Below are positions 1 through 7,502 of a stretch of DNA of 64,000 nucleotides, one piece after another. The translations under genes and the position numbers were made by a program. Below the pieces are notes generated by a model. That model was given only the letters and a program-made list of their open reading frames with translations, did not search any database and was not told the DNA's origin. Numbering within the stretch: position 1 is the stretch's first letter; the number at the start of each line of letters is the position of its first letter. The DNA is from Bradyrhizobium zhengyangense (lineage in GTDB: Bacteria; Pseudomonadota; Alphaproteobacteria; Rhizobiales; Xanthobacteraceae), in the NCBI RefSeq assembly GCF_022012435.1, contig NZ_JAKLUA010000002.1, positions 248,001-312,000 of the forward strand. Reading direction: 5' to 3'.

Positions 1-1449
1 GCTTTCCGTCAGGTCCTTCCAGGTGCCGGCGACGCCGAGCACGTTGGCCTGACCGCCGAGCCGACCTTCGGTGCCGACCTCGCGGGCGACGCGCGTCACT
101 TCGCCGGCGAAGGCGTTGAGCTGGTCGACCATGGTGTTGAGCGTTTCCTTCAGCTGAAGGATCTCGCCCGAGACGTTCACCGTGATCTTCTTCGACAGGT
201 CGCCGCCGGCGATGGCGGTCGCGACGTCGGCGATGTTGCGGACCTGCGCGGTCAGGTTCGACGCCATGAAGTTGACGTTGTCGGTCAAGTCCTTCCAGGT
301 GCCGGCCACACCGGGCACCTGGGCCTGGCCGCCGAGCTTGCCTTCGGTGCCGACCTCGCGCGCCACGCGCGTCACTTCCGAGGCGAAGGAGTTGAGCTGG
401 TCCACCATGGTGTTGATGGTGTCCTTCAGCTCCAGGATCTCGCCGCGCACGTCCACGGTGATCTTGCGGGAGAGGTCGCCGCGCGCCACGGCGGTGGTCA
501 CGTTGGCGATGTTGCGGACCTGTGCGGTGAGGTTGCCGCACATCGCGTTGACGGAGTCGGTCAGGTCCTTCCACGTGCCGGCAACGCCGGGCACGATGGC
601 CTGGCCGCCGAGCTTGCCGTCGGTGCCGACTTCGCGCGCCACGCGCGTCACTTCCGAGGCGAAGGAGCGCAGCTGATCCACCATCGTGTTGATGGCTTCC
701 TTGAGCTGTAGGATCTCGCCGCGCACGTCCACCGTGATCTTCTTCGACAGGTCGCCGTTGGCGACCGCGATCGTCACCTCGGCGATGTTGCGAACCTGGT
801 TGGTCAGGTTGTTCGCCATCGAGTTGACGCTCTCGGTCAGGTCTTTCCAGACGCCGGTCACTTCAGGCACCTGGGCCTGGCCGCCGAGCTTGCCCTCGGT
901 GCCGACCTCGCGCGCGACACGCGTCACTTCGGAGGTGAACACGCCGAGCTGCTTGATCATCGTGTTGACGATGGTCGCCGATTGCAGGAATTCGCCGCGC
1001 AGCGGGCGGCCGTCGACGTCGAGCTTGACGGTCTGAAGCAGGTCGCCCTGCGCCACGGCCGCCACGGCGCGCGTCACCTCGCGCGTCGGCCAGAGCAGAT
1101 CGTCGATCAGCGTGTTGACGGAGCCTTCCATGTCGGCCCAGGAGCCGGAGGCGAGGCCGAACTTGACGCGTTGACGCGTCTTGCCTTCGCGTCCCACCAC
1201 CTGGCCGACCAGCTCGAGCTGCTGGGCCATGCGCTGGTTGGCTGCGATGATTTCGTTAAACGTGTCGGCGATCTTGCCGTCGATGCCGAGATAGTCGCCG
1301 CTCATGCGAACGGAGAAATCGCCGCTGCGCATGGCTTGGAGCGCGAGCAGCAGTTCCTGCCGGGAATCCGGCTCTGAGGTGCCGTTGGGTTTGGGTTTTG
1401 GAACGCGACGACCGGACCGTGATGCAGTTCCGGGATCGAGGTCGCTCAT
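1..1449 (-). CDS. Multi-HAMP hybrid sensor histidine kinase, N-terminal part (runs off left edge)
   Basis: The frame is open from an ATG at 1447-1449, preceded by GGGGGA, to the window edge (483 codons seen). After about 30 polar residues with no membrane segment the protein consists of HAMP units. From roughly residue 170 a 92-residue unit recurs, with the signatures [34 protein letters not shown] and [17 protein letters not shown], giving a 276-base period in the DNA. This is the layout of the roughly 2000-residue cytosolic hybrid kinases of Rhizobiales, in which stacked HAMPs pass a signal to GAF, HisKA, HATPase and receiver domains. Those catalytic domains would lie beyond the edge and are not seen, so the kinase call is inferred from architecture. 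The signal is unknown. Confidence 0.85.
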   Translation of the reverse strand, partial: MSDLDPGTASRSGRRVPKPKPNGTSEPDSRQELLLALQAMRSGDFSVRMSGDYLGIDGKIADTFNEIIAANQRMAQQLELVGQVVGREGKTRQRVKFGLASGSWADMEGSVNTLIDDLLWPTREVTRAVAAVAQGDLLQTVKLDVDGRPLRGEFLQSATIVNTMIKQLGVFTSEVTRVAREVGTEGKLGGQAQVPEVTGVWKDLTESVNSMANNLTNQVRNIAEVTIAVANGDLSKKITVDVRGEILQLKEAINTMVDQLRSFASEVTRVAREVGTDGKLGGQAIVPGVAGTWKDLTDSVNAMCGNLTAQVRNIANVTTAVARGDLSRKITVDVRGEILELKDTINTMVDQLNSFASEVTRVAREVGTEGKLGGQAQVPGVAGTWKDLTDNVNFMASNLTAQVRNIADVATAIAGGDLSKKITVNVSGEILQLKETLNTMVDQLNAFAGEVTRVAREVGTEGRLGGQANVLGVAGTWKDLTES

Positions 1450-1690
1450 ACTGATTCCCCCGCAAGCGTCGGCCGAATCCTATGGCGTGACGCGCCTGAT
1501 CAAACTAGAGCGTCAGCCAAATTCGAAATCAAGCGCCAAGGTTGCGACGCTGGGAATTGGAACCTGCCGTGCTCAGCCCGGTCAAACTAACCGGGAAGGT
1601 TATCGAGAGTTCCATCAGATTACCTAAAATTTCTCAGCCCTTAGGGTGGGGCTCGCGCTGTTCCAATTTCGAAACTCCCGCCATCCACTA

Positions 1691-1716
1691 GGAACGCCGG
1701 GAGAGGTCCTGAGGTT
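1691..1716 (+). promoter_or_regulatory. Candidate EcfG (general stress) promoter
   Basis: GGAAC at 1691-1695, 17 bases, then GGTT at 1713-1716: one mismatch from the alphaproteobacterial EcfG consensus GGAAC-N16/17-CGTT. The implied start of transcription near 1723 leaves about 20 bases before the ATG at 1744. Confidence 0.45.
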
Positions 1717-1743
1717 AGCCCTGCAAACACAGGGAGAGCGCAT

Positions 1744-2040
1744 ATGAAAGCTGGATTGGGCGTCCTCATCGCCGCGTTATTCGCAACGGGATCTGCGCTG
1801 GCGCAGGCCGGCGCACCCAGCGGGCGCGGCGCCGCGACCGGAGATCCGGCTGCCAGCTCCGCCACGCCGCATGCGGGTTCGCAGACCACTGGGGCCGCCA
1901 CCAAGTCGAACCCCAGTGGCAGCGGCACCTCGTCCTCGGGCGGCAAGGACGCCAATGGCGATGCTGGCCGGGACAACATGCCGGGCAGCAATCGCACGGT
2001 GCGCCCCATGGATCAGCAGCATCATCCGGAGGACAAGTAG
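1744..2040 (+). CDS. Small secreted hypothetical protein, Gly/Ser/Ala-rich
   Basis: 98 residues. The start has a good GGGAGAG site. Residues 1-20 form a clear Sec signal peptide ending ALAQA; the mature part is low-complexity, rich in Gly, Ser, Thr, Asn and Asp, and ends in a His-rich tail (DQQHHPEDK). No catalytic motif is visible and the role is unknown; such polar mature proteins are usually disordered periplasmic factors. It stands alone, divergent from the HAMP kinase, behind a candidate stress promoter at 1691-1716. Confidence 0.7.
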   Translation: MKAGLGVLIAALFATGSALAQAGAPSGRGAATGDPAASSATPHAGSQTTGAATKSNPSGSGTSSSGGKDANGDAGRDNMPGSNRTVRPMDQQHHPEDK

Positions 2041-2045
2041 GGCTG

Positions 2046-2558
2046 CTATTTGTCGGCCATGGTGCGCTCGGCGTCCTTCAACTGCGCGCGCAGCACCGGA
2101 AGATGCTCGCGGGCGAAGGCCGCGAGCGCGGGATTGTCAGGCGTCCTCAGATAGCGCTCGAGCAGGTTGATCGCGGACTCGTATTCAGGGATCTGGGCGG
2201 CATAGAAGGTTCTCACATAGGCCGGCCCCTCGGCATCATCGGGTTTTGCGAGGTCGATGCCGGCTGACGTCGCCTTGCTCAGACGCGGCTCGGCGCCGAT
2301 CGCATCCTGGATCTCCTTCAATGCCTTGTCGCGCTTGGCCGCCTCTTCGGCGCGAAGCGCAGCGAGGTTCTTGACTTCCGCATTGCCTTTCAGGTCGGTA
2401 CTCTCCAACAAGCCTTGCTGGAAGCGGCCGAAGGCGTAGAGGCCGCTGATGACGTCGGTGGCATTGGGAACGCGATCTCCGCGCATTTGCTCGCCGGTGC
2501 TGTCGGCAAGCGCCGCGGTGCTGATGAAGGCCAGGATGATCGCGACAAATATCCGCAT
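2046..2558 (-). CDS. Secreted hypothetical protein
   Basis: 170 residues from the ATG at 2556-2558, chosen because it opens a signal peptide (MRIFVAIILAFISTAALA); an upstream in-frame codon would add 29 polar residues in front of it. The mature part is predicted helical and charged, with alternating Lys/Glu segments (LAALRAEEAAKRDKALKEI) but no recognisable enzyme motif. It converges tail to tail with the 98-residue secreted protein, five bases apart. A GGAAC-N17-CCTT sequence at 2612-2637 on this strand is a weak stress-promoter candidate. Function unknown. Confidence 0.65.
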   Translation of the reverse strand: MRIFVAIILAFISTAALADSTGEQMRGDRVPNATDVISGLYAFGRFQQGLLESTDLKGNAEVKNLAALRAEEAAKRDKALKEIQDAIGAEPRLSKATSAGIDLAKPDDAEGPAYVRTFYAAQIPEYESAINLLERYLRTPDNPALAAFAREHLPVLRAQLKDAERTMADK

Positions 2559-2654
2559 GGTGATGTAATGACCAGTAGCGTGCAAAGTTCCGGCGGAGGT
2601 TACGATCCCGTAAGGGCGGTTGCGGGTGCGGGGTTCCGTACCCAATTCTTGTTC

Positions 2655-2849
2655 ATGAAACAGTCAGACATCTTCAGGGATAACGCTGAGAACTGCCTGC
2701 AACTCGCCGAGCGATCGGAAGGGCAGCCGGCCTACAACAGATACTCGCGCATGGCGGATGCCTGGACGGCTTTGGCGAAAGAGCAGGACTGGCTCGATGG
2801 CGAAGTCCCGCCCGTCAAGGTCAGCGTCTTGCAAAGCCAGGGCGCCTGA
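2655..2849 (+). CDS. Small hypothetical protein (64 aa)
   Basis: Reads MKQSDIFRDNAENCLQLAER at its start. The composition and the N-terminal FRxNAxxCxxLAE pattern resemble short helical proteins common in Bradyrhizobium, in which an aromatic and Cys motif is followed by a region like RMADAWTALAKEQDWL. It is soluble, with no signal peptide or membrane segment. No function is known to me. It is divergent from the secreted protein at 2558, so the roughly 100 bases between them hold both promoters. Confidence 0.6.
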   Translation: MKQSDIFRDNAENCLQLAERSEGQPAYNRYSRMADAWTALAKEQDWLDGEVPPVKVSVLQSQGA

Positions 2850-2968
2850 TCGCTCTCGTTTTCGTGCGTCTGCGTGTGACACCGCTCACGGAATGAGCTG
2901 CAACAATCAACGATCATCCGGGAATAGTCGGTCGCATTGATTTTTCAATTCCAGAAGGAGGTTTTGCG

Positions 2969-3100
2969 ATGGCTCCACGTCTGGCACTTCTCTCACTCAT
3001 CCTCGCCTTTGGCGTTTCGGTCGCGTTTGCGACGGTGACGACGGTCCGGCAGGTGCATCAGGAAAACGCATCCGTGGCGGTGCACGCGGCGCACAGCTAG
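2969..3100 (+). CDS. Very short membrane-anchored or secreted peptide (43 aa)
   Basis: An ATG follows a near-perfect AGAAGGAG site seven bases upstream and opens 43 codons. Residues 1-22 (MAPRLALLSLILAFGVSVAFA) are a signal peptide or single membrane span; the rest is a short tail with several His and Val residues. Support rests on the ribosome site, the hydrophobic segment and the high-GC third positions; there is no family assignment. A weak GGAAT-N16-CGAT sequence lies upstream. Confidence 0.5.
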   Translation: MAPRLALLSLILAFGVSVAFATVTTVRQVHQENASVAVHAAHS

Positions 3101-3124
3101 CGCCGCGGGCCTCTCGCTCTCGTG

Positions 3125-3149
3125 GGAACATTCGATGCATGGAAGCGTA
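3125..3149 (+). promoter_or_regulatory. Candidate EcfG (general stress) promoter
   Basis: GGAAC at 3125-3129, 16 bases, CGTA at 3146-3149: one mismatch from the EcfG consensus. The implied transcription start near 3156 is about 30 bases before the ATG at 3186. Confidence 0.5.
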
Positions 3150-3185
3150 AGCGCTTCGAGGCATCGGAAGAAGCGAGAGGACATC

Positions 3186-3401
3186 ATGGCACATTCCGAC
3201 CACGGCATCGTCAAGGACAAGCGCGCTGAGGATCAGCCGCGCGACAAGCAGCGTGCGCAGACCGTGCACAAGACGGATCAGAACGGTCAGAACGGTTCGC
3301 CGTCGCGAGAAGCGACGCGCGATCCCGAGCTCAACGACAACAGCAAGACGCCGGGCTCGGGCATGACGCCGGATGATTCCGGCGCTGCTCCGAGCGGCTA
3401 G
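3186..3401 (+). CDS. Small hydrophilic, probably disordered stress protein (71 aa)
   Basis: The ATG at 3186 has an AGAGGA site; an in-frame upstream start at 3135 would overlap the -10 of the candidate stress promoter, so the shorter form is preferred. The protein is highly polar, rich in Asp, Lys, Gln, Asn, Ser and Gly, without hydrophobic core segments (repeated QNGQNGS, PGSGMTPDDSG). Small disordered proteins of this type are commonly under EcfG control in rhizobia; a protective, hydrophilin-like role is inference. Confidence 0.65.
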   Translation: MAHSDHGIVKDKRAEDQPRDKQRAQTVHKTDQNGQNGSPSREATRDPELNDNSKTPGSGMTPDDSGAAPSG

Positions 3402-3530
3402 AATTCACCAGGAACGAATCCTCCCACGAAGAGTCGACTCATTGCTTCCGGTGACATGCCCCCGGTGCTCCGGAAGCAATCTCCAAGGACGGCCCTGGCA
3501 CCCCCGTGCCGGGGTCGTTTTGTTTATGAG
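3402..3530 (+). ncRNA. Candidate small RNA with terminator, or structured 3' region
   Basis: The gap between the 71-aa gene and the convergent ribbon-helix-helix gene is highly structured. GAGTCGACTC (3431-3440) is a 10-base palindrome. ATTGCTTCCGG at 3441-3451 pairs perfectly with CCGGAAGCAAT at 3470-3480 around an 18-base loop that exposes GCCCCCGG. A final CCCCG-TGC-CGGGG hairpin (about 3512-3524) is followed by TCGTTTTGTTT. CCTCCC at about 3420 could pair with a ribosome site. A free sRNA or an sRNA released from the 3' end of the stress mRNA are both possible; no family match is claimed. Confidence 0.4.
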
Positions 3531-3535
3531 TGGTC
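3512..3535 (+). terminator. Intrinsic terminator
   Basis: A GC-only 5-bp stem CCCCG/CGGGG with a 3-base loop, directly followed by TCGTTTTGTTT. It ends transcription from 3186-3401 or from the candidate small RNA. Confidence 0.6.
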
Positions 3536-3541
3536 CGGGAA

Positions 3542-3802
3542 TCAATCCTCGGCTTCGCCCTCGGGCTTCGTCGGCGTGTGTCCGTCGGGACCGCGGCCGA
3601 ACACACCAAATTCGCTTGATTTGATGCCTGCTGACGCGCCTACGCTCGTCTCGATGCCCGCGGCCGCGAGCCCGAACTTTAGCAGTTCGCGGACCGCGGC
3701 GGCGCGCGTCGGCATGCGGTGCTTGAACCGGAAATCGTCAACTGCGGCCAGCTCTTCCGGAGAAAGCATGACCTGAAGGCGATCGGCGCGAAGGTCATTC
3801 AT
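3542..3802 (-). CDS. Ribbon-helix-helix-like DNA-binding protein
   Basis: 86 residues. The N-terminal half has the CopG/Arc-type layout: a beta strand (DRLQVMLSP), a first helix (EELAAVDDFRFKHR), a turn with MPTRAAA, and a second helix (VRELLKFGL). A polar tail of about 35 residues follows. Such proteins bind DNA as dimers and often repress their own gene. No toxin gene is adjacent, so an antitoxin role is not supported. The upstream region carries repeated GTTGAGTA half-sites that fit autoregulation. Confidence 0.65.
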   Translation of the reverse strand: MNDLRADRLQVMLSPEELAAVDDFRFKHRMPTRAAAVRELLKFGLAAAGIETSVGASAGIKSSEFGVFGRGPDGHTPTKPEGEAED

Positions 3803-3816
3803 GGTCCATCACGCGA

Positions 3817-3896
3817 AGTGAGTAAGTTGAGTAGTTTACTCAACGGACGGCGTTGGCGCGAGTTCCCCAAGAGTCCAAAAAATCGCCAGTTGAGTA
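3817..3896 (-). promoter_or_regulatory. Candidate operator with repeated GTTGAGTA half-sites
   Basis: Upstream of the ribbon-helix-helix gene: AGTGAGTA (3817-3824), AGTTGAGTA (3825-3833), then TACTCAAC (3837-3844), forming a perfect 8-bp inverted repeat GTTGAGTA-GTT-TACTCAAC. A third exact GTTGAGTA lies at 3889-3896. Short direct and inverted half-sites are typical of RHH-dimer operators; the link to the adjacent regulator is inference. Confidence 0.5.
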
Positions 3897-3975
3897 AAAA
3901 TACCATGCAAAATCAATAAGTTAATATTGAAACGACTCGCGATCTGGTGCATTCTCTTGGAAAGGGAGATTGGCC

Positions 3976-4134
3976 ATGACGGATGAAGTCAGGTTACCCC
4001 GCAAGCTTTCCGAGGAGCGCGAAGGACCAAAGCCGGTGCGCCCCAGCCACCAGAAGGTCATGGAGCAGGTCGAACGCTGGGCCAACAGCCCGGGCCTGCA
4101 GCCACCAAGGACAGATGATGCGAAGACGTTCTGA
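3976..4134 (+). CDS. Small hypothetical protein (52 aa)
   Basis: The ATG follows AAAGGGAG. The product begins MTDEVRLPRKLSEEREGPKP and is basic and polar, with a short helix around HQKVMEQVERWANSP. No known domain. Its last 17 bases overlap the next frame, suggesting translational coupling. It starts about 170 bases from the divergent RHH gene. Confidence 0.55.
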   Translation: MTDEVRLPRKLSEEREGPKPVRPSHQKVMEQVERWANSPGLQPPRTDDAKTF

Positions 4135-4312
4135 ACCCCACACATTCGAACAACGTCTCGAGGCGCAGAGGCTACGGCTTGAAGGCGAGCTGTCGCGACT
4201 GCCGGACGGTGGGCAGCGCGACGCCCTCGTGGCCCGCCTCGAACAGTTGCAAAGCGCAGCGGAGATGCACGATTTCCTGATGGTGCGGGAAGCGGCGGTC
4301 GCTTCTCGCTGA
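4118..4312 (+). CDS. Small helical hypothetical protein (64 aa)
   Basis: Starts inside the 3' end of the preceding gene at an ATGATG pair (4115 or 4118), with AAGGA upstream. The protein is a charged helix-turn-helix hairpin: FEQRLEAQRLRLEGELSRLP, a turn at DGGQR, then DALVARLEQLQSAAEMHDFLM. Heptad-like Leu spacing suggests a coiled coil. It resembles short rhizobial proteins of unknown function. Overlap with the upstream frame suggests co-translation. Confidence 0.6.
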   Translation: MRRRSEPHTFEQRLEAQRLRLEGELSRLPDGGQRDALVARLEQLQSAAEMHDFLMVREAAVASR

Positions 4313-4318
4313 ACGCCC

Positions 4319-4768
4319 TCAGCGTTTTGCCTGCGTGATGTGAGAGGTGATGCGAAGCTTTCGCCTCAGCCACCACGCAGCCATCGAGACGACAGCCCAT
4401 ACCAGGATGGCGCCCGCGAACGCCCCGATCACGCTTGCCGCAACCAGCGCGTAGAAGGTCGCGGCAAACGTGGCGAGACCAATGCTTCCGAGGCCAGCCC
4501 CCGCAGCATCGAGAGCCGCAGCCTGCTGCCCGCGTCGCCGCCCGCCAAGACCAACCTTCTTTTTGGCTCGGCGCTCGTGACTCTCGATCAGCGTCGCGCT
4601 GGCGCAGAAGATGGCGGGGAGGGCGAGGAAGAGCCCGCCGATGGCCACGCCAAAGCGCGTGCTGACGAGGCCGGTGAAAACTGTCGCCAATCCGCCGAGC
4701 AGGAAACGAATGCCGTACTCGTACCAGCGCGTTTGCCTCAGAGCCGATGATGACAATTTGACCAGCAT
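4319..4768 (-). CDS. DUF3147-like inner-membrane protein
   Basis: 149 residues from the ATG at 4766-4768, which overlaps the upstream stop codon as TGATG; this coupling, not the upstream in-frame start, decides the N-terminus. Two N-terminal membrane helices (FLLGGLATVFTGLVSTRFG, AIGGLFLALPAIFCASATLI), a basic cytoplasmic loop with RRAKKK, and two C-terminal helices. Sequence style and pairing with the next gene suggest the DUF3147 family, whose function is not known. It is the last gene of a three-gene unit with the PAP2 phosphatase. Confidence 0.65.
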   Translation of the reverse strand: MLVKLSSSALRQTRWYEYGIRFLLGGLATVFTGLVSTRFGVAIGGLFLALPAIFCASATLIESHERRAKKKVGLGGRRRGQQAAALDAAGAGLGSIGLATFAATFYALVAASVIGAFAGAILVWAVVSMAAWWLRRKLRITSHITQAKR

Positions 4769-5115
4769 CACGCCGCCCCTCCGAGACCAGCGAGCAGGCC
4801 GAAGGCGACCGCAAGCCAAATGACGGAAGCGATGATCGTGGCAGGCAGCGCCGTGAAGCGAAATCTCATCAGGAGGTGGCAGACCGCGATGCTGTAGCAG
4901 GCGAGGGCTGCGGCGCCATAGATCATGGTTCGGCTTTCCGCCGCGGCATATTGGGGGCCGTGTTGAACGACGGCGATGCTCAGCGTCGCCAGCGCCACCG
5001 ACGGCGCCGCGCCGAACAGGCCAGCAAAGCTCTTGGGCCGCAGCATGTCAGCAAGAATTGCAAATGCGGTCACGATCACGCCGCCGGCGATGAAGCGGAC
5101 GACATACTCAGTCAT
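4768..5115 (-). CDS. DUF3147 family inner-membrane protein
   Basis: 115 residues with four predicted membrane helices: residues 4-20, 31-50, 64-84 and 92-112. Begins MTEYVVRFIAGGVIVTAFA, typical of DUF3147. It overlaps the upstream PAP2 gene by eight bases and the downstream paralogue by one, so the three are almost certainly one transcript. The pairing of two DUF3147 proteins with a lipid phosphatase hints at an envelope role, but nothing in the sequence gives a mechanism. Confidence 0.75.
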   Translation of the reverse strand: MTEYVVRFIAGGVIVTAFAILADMLRPKSFAGLFGAAPSVALATLSIAVVQHGPQYAAAESRTMIYGAAALACYSIAVCHLLMRFRFTALPATIIASVIWLAVAFGLLAGLGGAA

Positions 5116-5695
5116 GACCGCGCTCGCATTTTCCAGGATCGGTGTTCCACCTTGCCAGCGTCAACGGTCGCAGCATCCGCTCGATGGCGATGCCCAGCGT
5201 GAAGCCTGCCACCACATCGCTGGCCCAATGCGCCAGCAGAGCGATGCGGGTCAGCGAGAGTCCTACGGCGATGCCGCGCACGAGACGTCGCCGAGGCGGC
5301 GGCAGCAGGCCCGCAGCGGATGCCAGCGCGCCCATATGCACGGCATGGCCTGACGGAAAGGCATCGCGCGCCTGTCCCGAGAACGGGACGCCGCGGCGAT
5401 GGCCTTGCATCGTCAGCCGATCAGGCCTGACCTGATTGAACGCGGATTTCAGGACGTGAGGAAGGATCGCCGTTACCAGCGACACCGCGAGGATATGGTT
5501 GGCCGCACGGCGCTCTTCGGCAGGTCGCATTCTCGCGTACAGCCATCCGGCAGCGGCGAGGGCGAGCAGCACATGCTCGTCCGCGCCCCAGGTCAACGCT
5601 TTGGCAGTCTGCTCGAGCTCCGGGTTGGTATGCTCGGCGATCTCATTCGCGATCGCGATATCGGTCCGCGTGGGTTTGACTGTTACTGGCGCCAT
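5108..5695 (-). CDS. PAP2-superfamily phosphatase, membrane-bound
   Basis: 195 residues from the ATG at 5693-5695; a TTG 24 codons upstream is possible but adds an unlikely polar lead. The acid-phosphatase/PAP2 triad is visible: KSAFNQVRPDR, FPSGHAVHMG and SLTRIALLAHWASDVVAG, supplying Lys/Arg, catalytic His and the second His with Asp. Several membrane helices flank them, so the likely substrate is a lipid phosphate such as phosphatidic acid or undecaprenyl pyrophosphate. First gene of a unit with two DUF3147 proteins. Confidence 0.85.
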   Translation of the reverse strand: MAPVTVKPTRTDIAIANEIAEHTNPELEQTAKALTWGADEHVLLALAAAGWLYARMRPAEERRAANHILAVSLVTAILPHVLKSAFNQVRPDRLTMQGHRRGVPFSGQARDAFPSGHAVHMGALASAAGLLPPPRRRLVRGIAVGLSLTRIALLAHWASDVVAGFTLGIAIERMLRPLTLARWNTDPGKCERGHD

Positions 5696-5776
5696 TGATC
5701 CAAGGTCTTGGCGAAAGGTTCTCCATGACAGTTTTGTAAAGCCGAACGATCGATGATCGTTCCCCAAGCTGAGGCG

Positions 5777-6775
5777 TTACGGTTGGCCCGATCCGCCCGC
5801 AGAGCCATAGACCTGGCCGGTCGCATAACTCGCATCGGCCGCGGCAAGCTGCACGTAGATCGAGGCCAGTTCTGCGGGTTGACCAGGGCGACCAAGCGGC
5901 GTCATCCCGCCGAACTTTTCTAGCTTCTCCATCGTGGCGCCGCCGGAGACCTGGAGCGGCGTCCAGATCGGTCCTGGCGCAACGCCGTTGACACGAATGC
6001 CTTTCGAGGCGAGCTGCTTTGCCAGCGACTTCACGTAGTTCATCGTCGCCGCCTTGGTCTGTGCGTAGTCGTAGAGATCCGGTGAGGGATCGTAAGCCTG
6101 CTCGGATGTCGTGCCGATGATACAGGACCCGGGTTTGAGATGCGGCAGCGCCGCCTTGATAATCCAGAATGGCGCGTAGATGTTGGTCTTCATGGTTGCG
6201 TCGAAATCCTCCGACGAGACGTCGAGGATGGAGGCGCGCGTCTGCTGGCGTGCCGCGTTGTTGACGATGATGTCGAGACCGCCGAGGCCCTGCACCGTCT
6301 GTTCGGCCAGCTTCTTGCAGAACGTTTCGTCCTTGAGGTCGCCGGGGATCGCAAGGGCGGTGCGACCTTCCTTCTTGATCAATGCGATCACCTCCTGCGC
6401 GTCGGGCTCCTCCGCCGGCAGATAGTTGATGGCGACGTCGGCGCCTTCGCGCGCATAGGCGATCGCGGCCGCCCGGCCCATGCCGGAATCGCCGCCGGTG
6501 ATCAGCGCCTTGCGGCCTTTGAGCCGGCCGGAACCTTTGTAACTGCTCTCGCCGTGATCCGGCTGCGGCTCCATCTTGCCGGCGAGGCCGGGCCAGGGCT
6601 GCGATTGCTTCTTGAATGGCGGCTTCGGATAGCGGGTGACGGGATCGATCAGGTCCTGCTCGGCCATAGTGCTTCCTTTCGCTGTCGAAGGTGCCAGCGA
6701 AGCCGCAGCAAGCGTGGCGCTCGCCGCGCGGACGATTTGCCGGCGGGATATTGCAGTCTTGTTTTGATGTGCCAT
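5777..6775 (-). CDS. SDR-family oxidoreductase with Tat-like signal (YghA/GsP39 type)
   Basis: 332 residues. The first ATG opens a twin-arginine-like leader (ISRRQIVRAASATLAAASLA). A second in-frame ATG at 6667 has a better ribosome site (AAGGAAG) and gives a cytosolic form starting MAEQDLIDP, so two products are possible. The core is a classical short-chain dehydrogenase: TGGDSGMGR for NAD(P) binding, NNAA, a Ser in GTTSEQ, YAQTKAA as YxxxK, and the PGPIWTP loop. The lead-in PKPPFKKQSQPWPGL is typical of the YghA/general stress protein 39 group. Substrate unknown. Confidence 0.85.
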   Translation of the reverse strand: MAHQNKTAISRRQIVRAASATLAAASLAPSTAKGSTMAEQDLIDPVTRYPKPPFKKQSQPWPGLAGKMEPQPDHGESSYKGSGRLKGRKALITGGDSGMGRAAAIAYAREGADVAINYLPAEEPDAQEVIALIKKEGRTALAIPGDLKDETFCKKLAEQTVQGLGGLDIIVNNAARQQTRASILDVSSEDFDATMKTNIYAPFWIIKAALPHLKPGSCIIGTTSEQAYDPSPDLYDYAQTKAATMNYVKSLAKQLASKGIRVNGVAPGPIWTPLQVSGGATMEKLEKFGGMTPLGRPGQPAELASIYVQLAAADASYATGQVYGSAGGSGQP

Positions 6776-6868
6776 GAGGGTCTCCGCGAGTTTGCAGTCC
6801 AAACCCGCGGAGAGACGCATCGTTGCTATCAAGGGACGCCGGCTGAGCCGATGTCCCCGTAAAAGGTC

Positions 6869-7420
6869 TTACTTCGACTGCCCGACGCTCGGCGCCCCGC
6901 CAAGCTCCTTGGCCATATCGAGATGATGCCTGAGCGCCGGCAGCGTCTTGCCGGCCCAATCCTTCAGCGCGGCATTGTCGCCGCCCTTCGCGTAGCGGTC
7001 GAACAGCGAGATCGCATCCTCATGCGCGCTCACCTGGTAGGAGTTGTAGTCCGAGCTGAAGTCCTTGCCGGAGGCGCCCTTGAGCTTGTCGAGCTTGCTC
7101 TGGTGCGAGCTATCGAGCGCCGTCGGCAAGGTCGCCTGCACCTTGCCGTCGCTGACGAGCGCCTTGAGCTCGCCGCTGGTCTTGGTGTGATCGGTGACCA
7201 TTTGCTGCGCAAAGCGCTTCTCCGGCGCATTGCCCTTCTGCTCGGCGAGCTTGCTCGACTCGATCTCGAACATGTCGCTGACGGCGACCTCCTTGACGAA
7301 ATCTGCGGTCGCAGGCGCGACGCCGAGCGCCGAATTGACGCCGGTCTTCTCGCCGAGCGACTGGGCAAGAGCTGGGCCTGCAAGAAGCATGCAGGCAAAG
7401 GTGATGACGGTACGTTTCAT
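6869..7420 (-). CDS. DUF4142 family secreted protein
   Basis: 183 residues from the ATG at 7418-7420, which opens a signal peptide (MKRTVITFACMLLAGPALA). The mature part is a four-helix, ferritin-like DUF4142 fold, with FVKEVAVSDMFEIESSKLA, AQQMVTDHTKTSGELKAL, DYNSYQVSAHEDAISLFDRYA and LPALRHHLDMAKEL. DUF4142 proteins are periplasmic and often stress-linked in rhizobia; the biochemical role is not known. A candidate EcfG promoter lies at 7478-7502. Confidence 0.85.
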   Translation of the reverse strand: MKRTVITFACMLLAGPALAQSLGEKTGVNSALGVAPATADFVKEVAVSDMFEIESSKLAEQKGNAPEKRFAQQMVTDHTKTSGELKALVSDGKVQATLPTALDSSHQSKLDKLKGASGKDFSSDYNSYQVSAHEDAISLFDRYAKGGDNAALKDWAGKTLPALRHHLDMAKELGGAPSVGQSK

Positions 7421-7477
7421 GATCCGGTCCCTCTGATTAACCACGCGGCACCTGCCGCGCCGGTCTTTGTGGCGACC

Positions 7478-7502
7478 AACACAGGTTCGGGACCGAGGTT
7501 CC
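7478..7502 (-). promoter_or_regulatory. Candidate EcfG promoter for the DUF4142 gene
   Basis: Reading the minus strand: GGAAC (7502-7498), 16 bases, TGTT (7481-7478), one mismatch from consensus. The implied +1 near 7471 gives a leader of about 50 bases. Confidence 0.5.

Noticed and set aside
182..1627. Plus-strand open frames over the HAMP kinase
   Set aside because: They are antisense to the repeated HAMP coding sequence and repeat with the same 276-base period.
2567..2591. GGAAC-N16-CATT promoter for the 170-aa secreted protein
   Set aside because: The implied +1 would fall only a base or two before the ATG at 2558; a weaker site at 2612-2637 has better spacing.
3542..4312. Toxin-antitoxin module around the ribbon-helix-helix gene
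   Set aside because: The neighbouring small proteins are on the opposite strand and show no ParE, RelE, MazF or HipA features.
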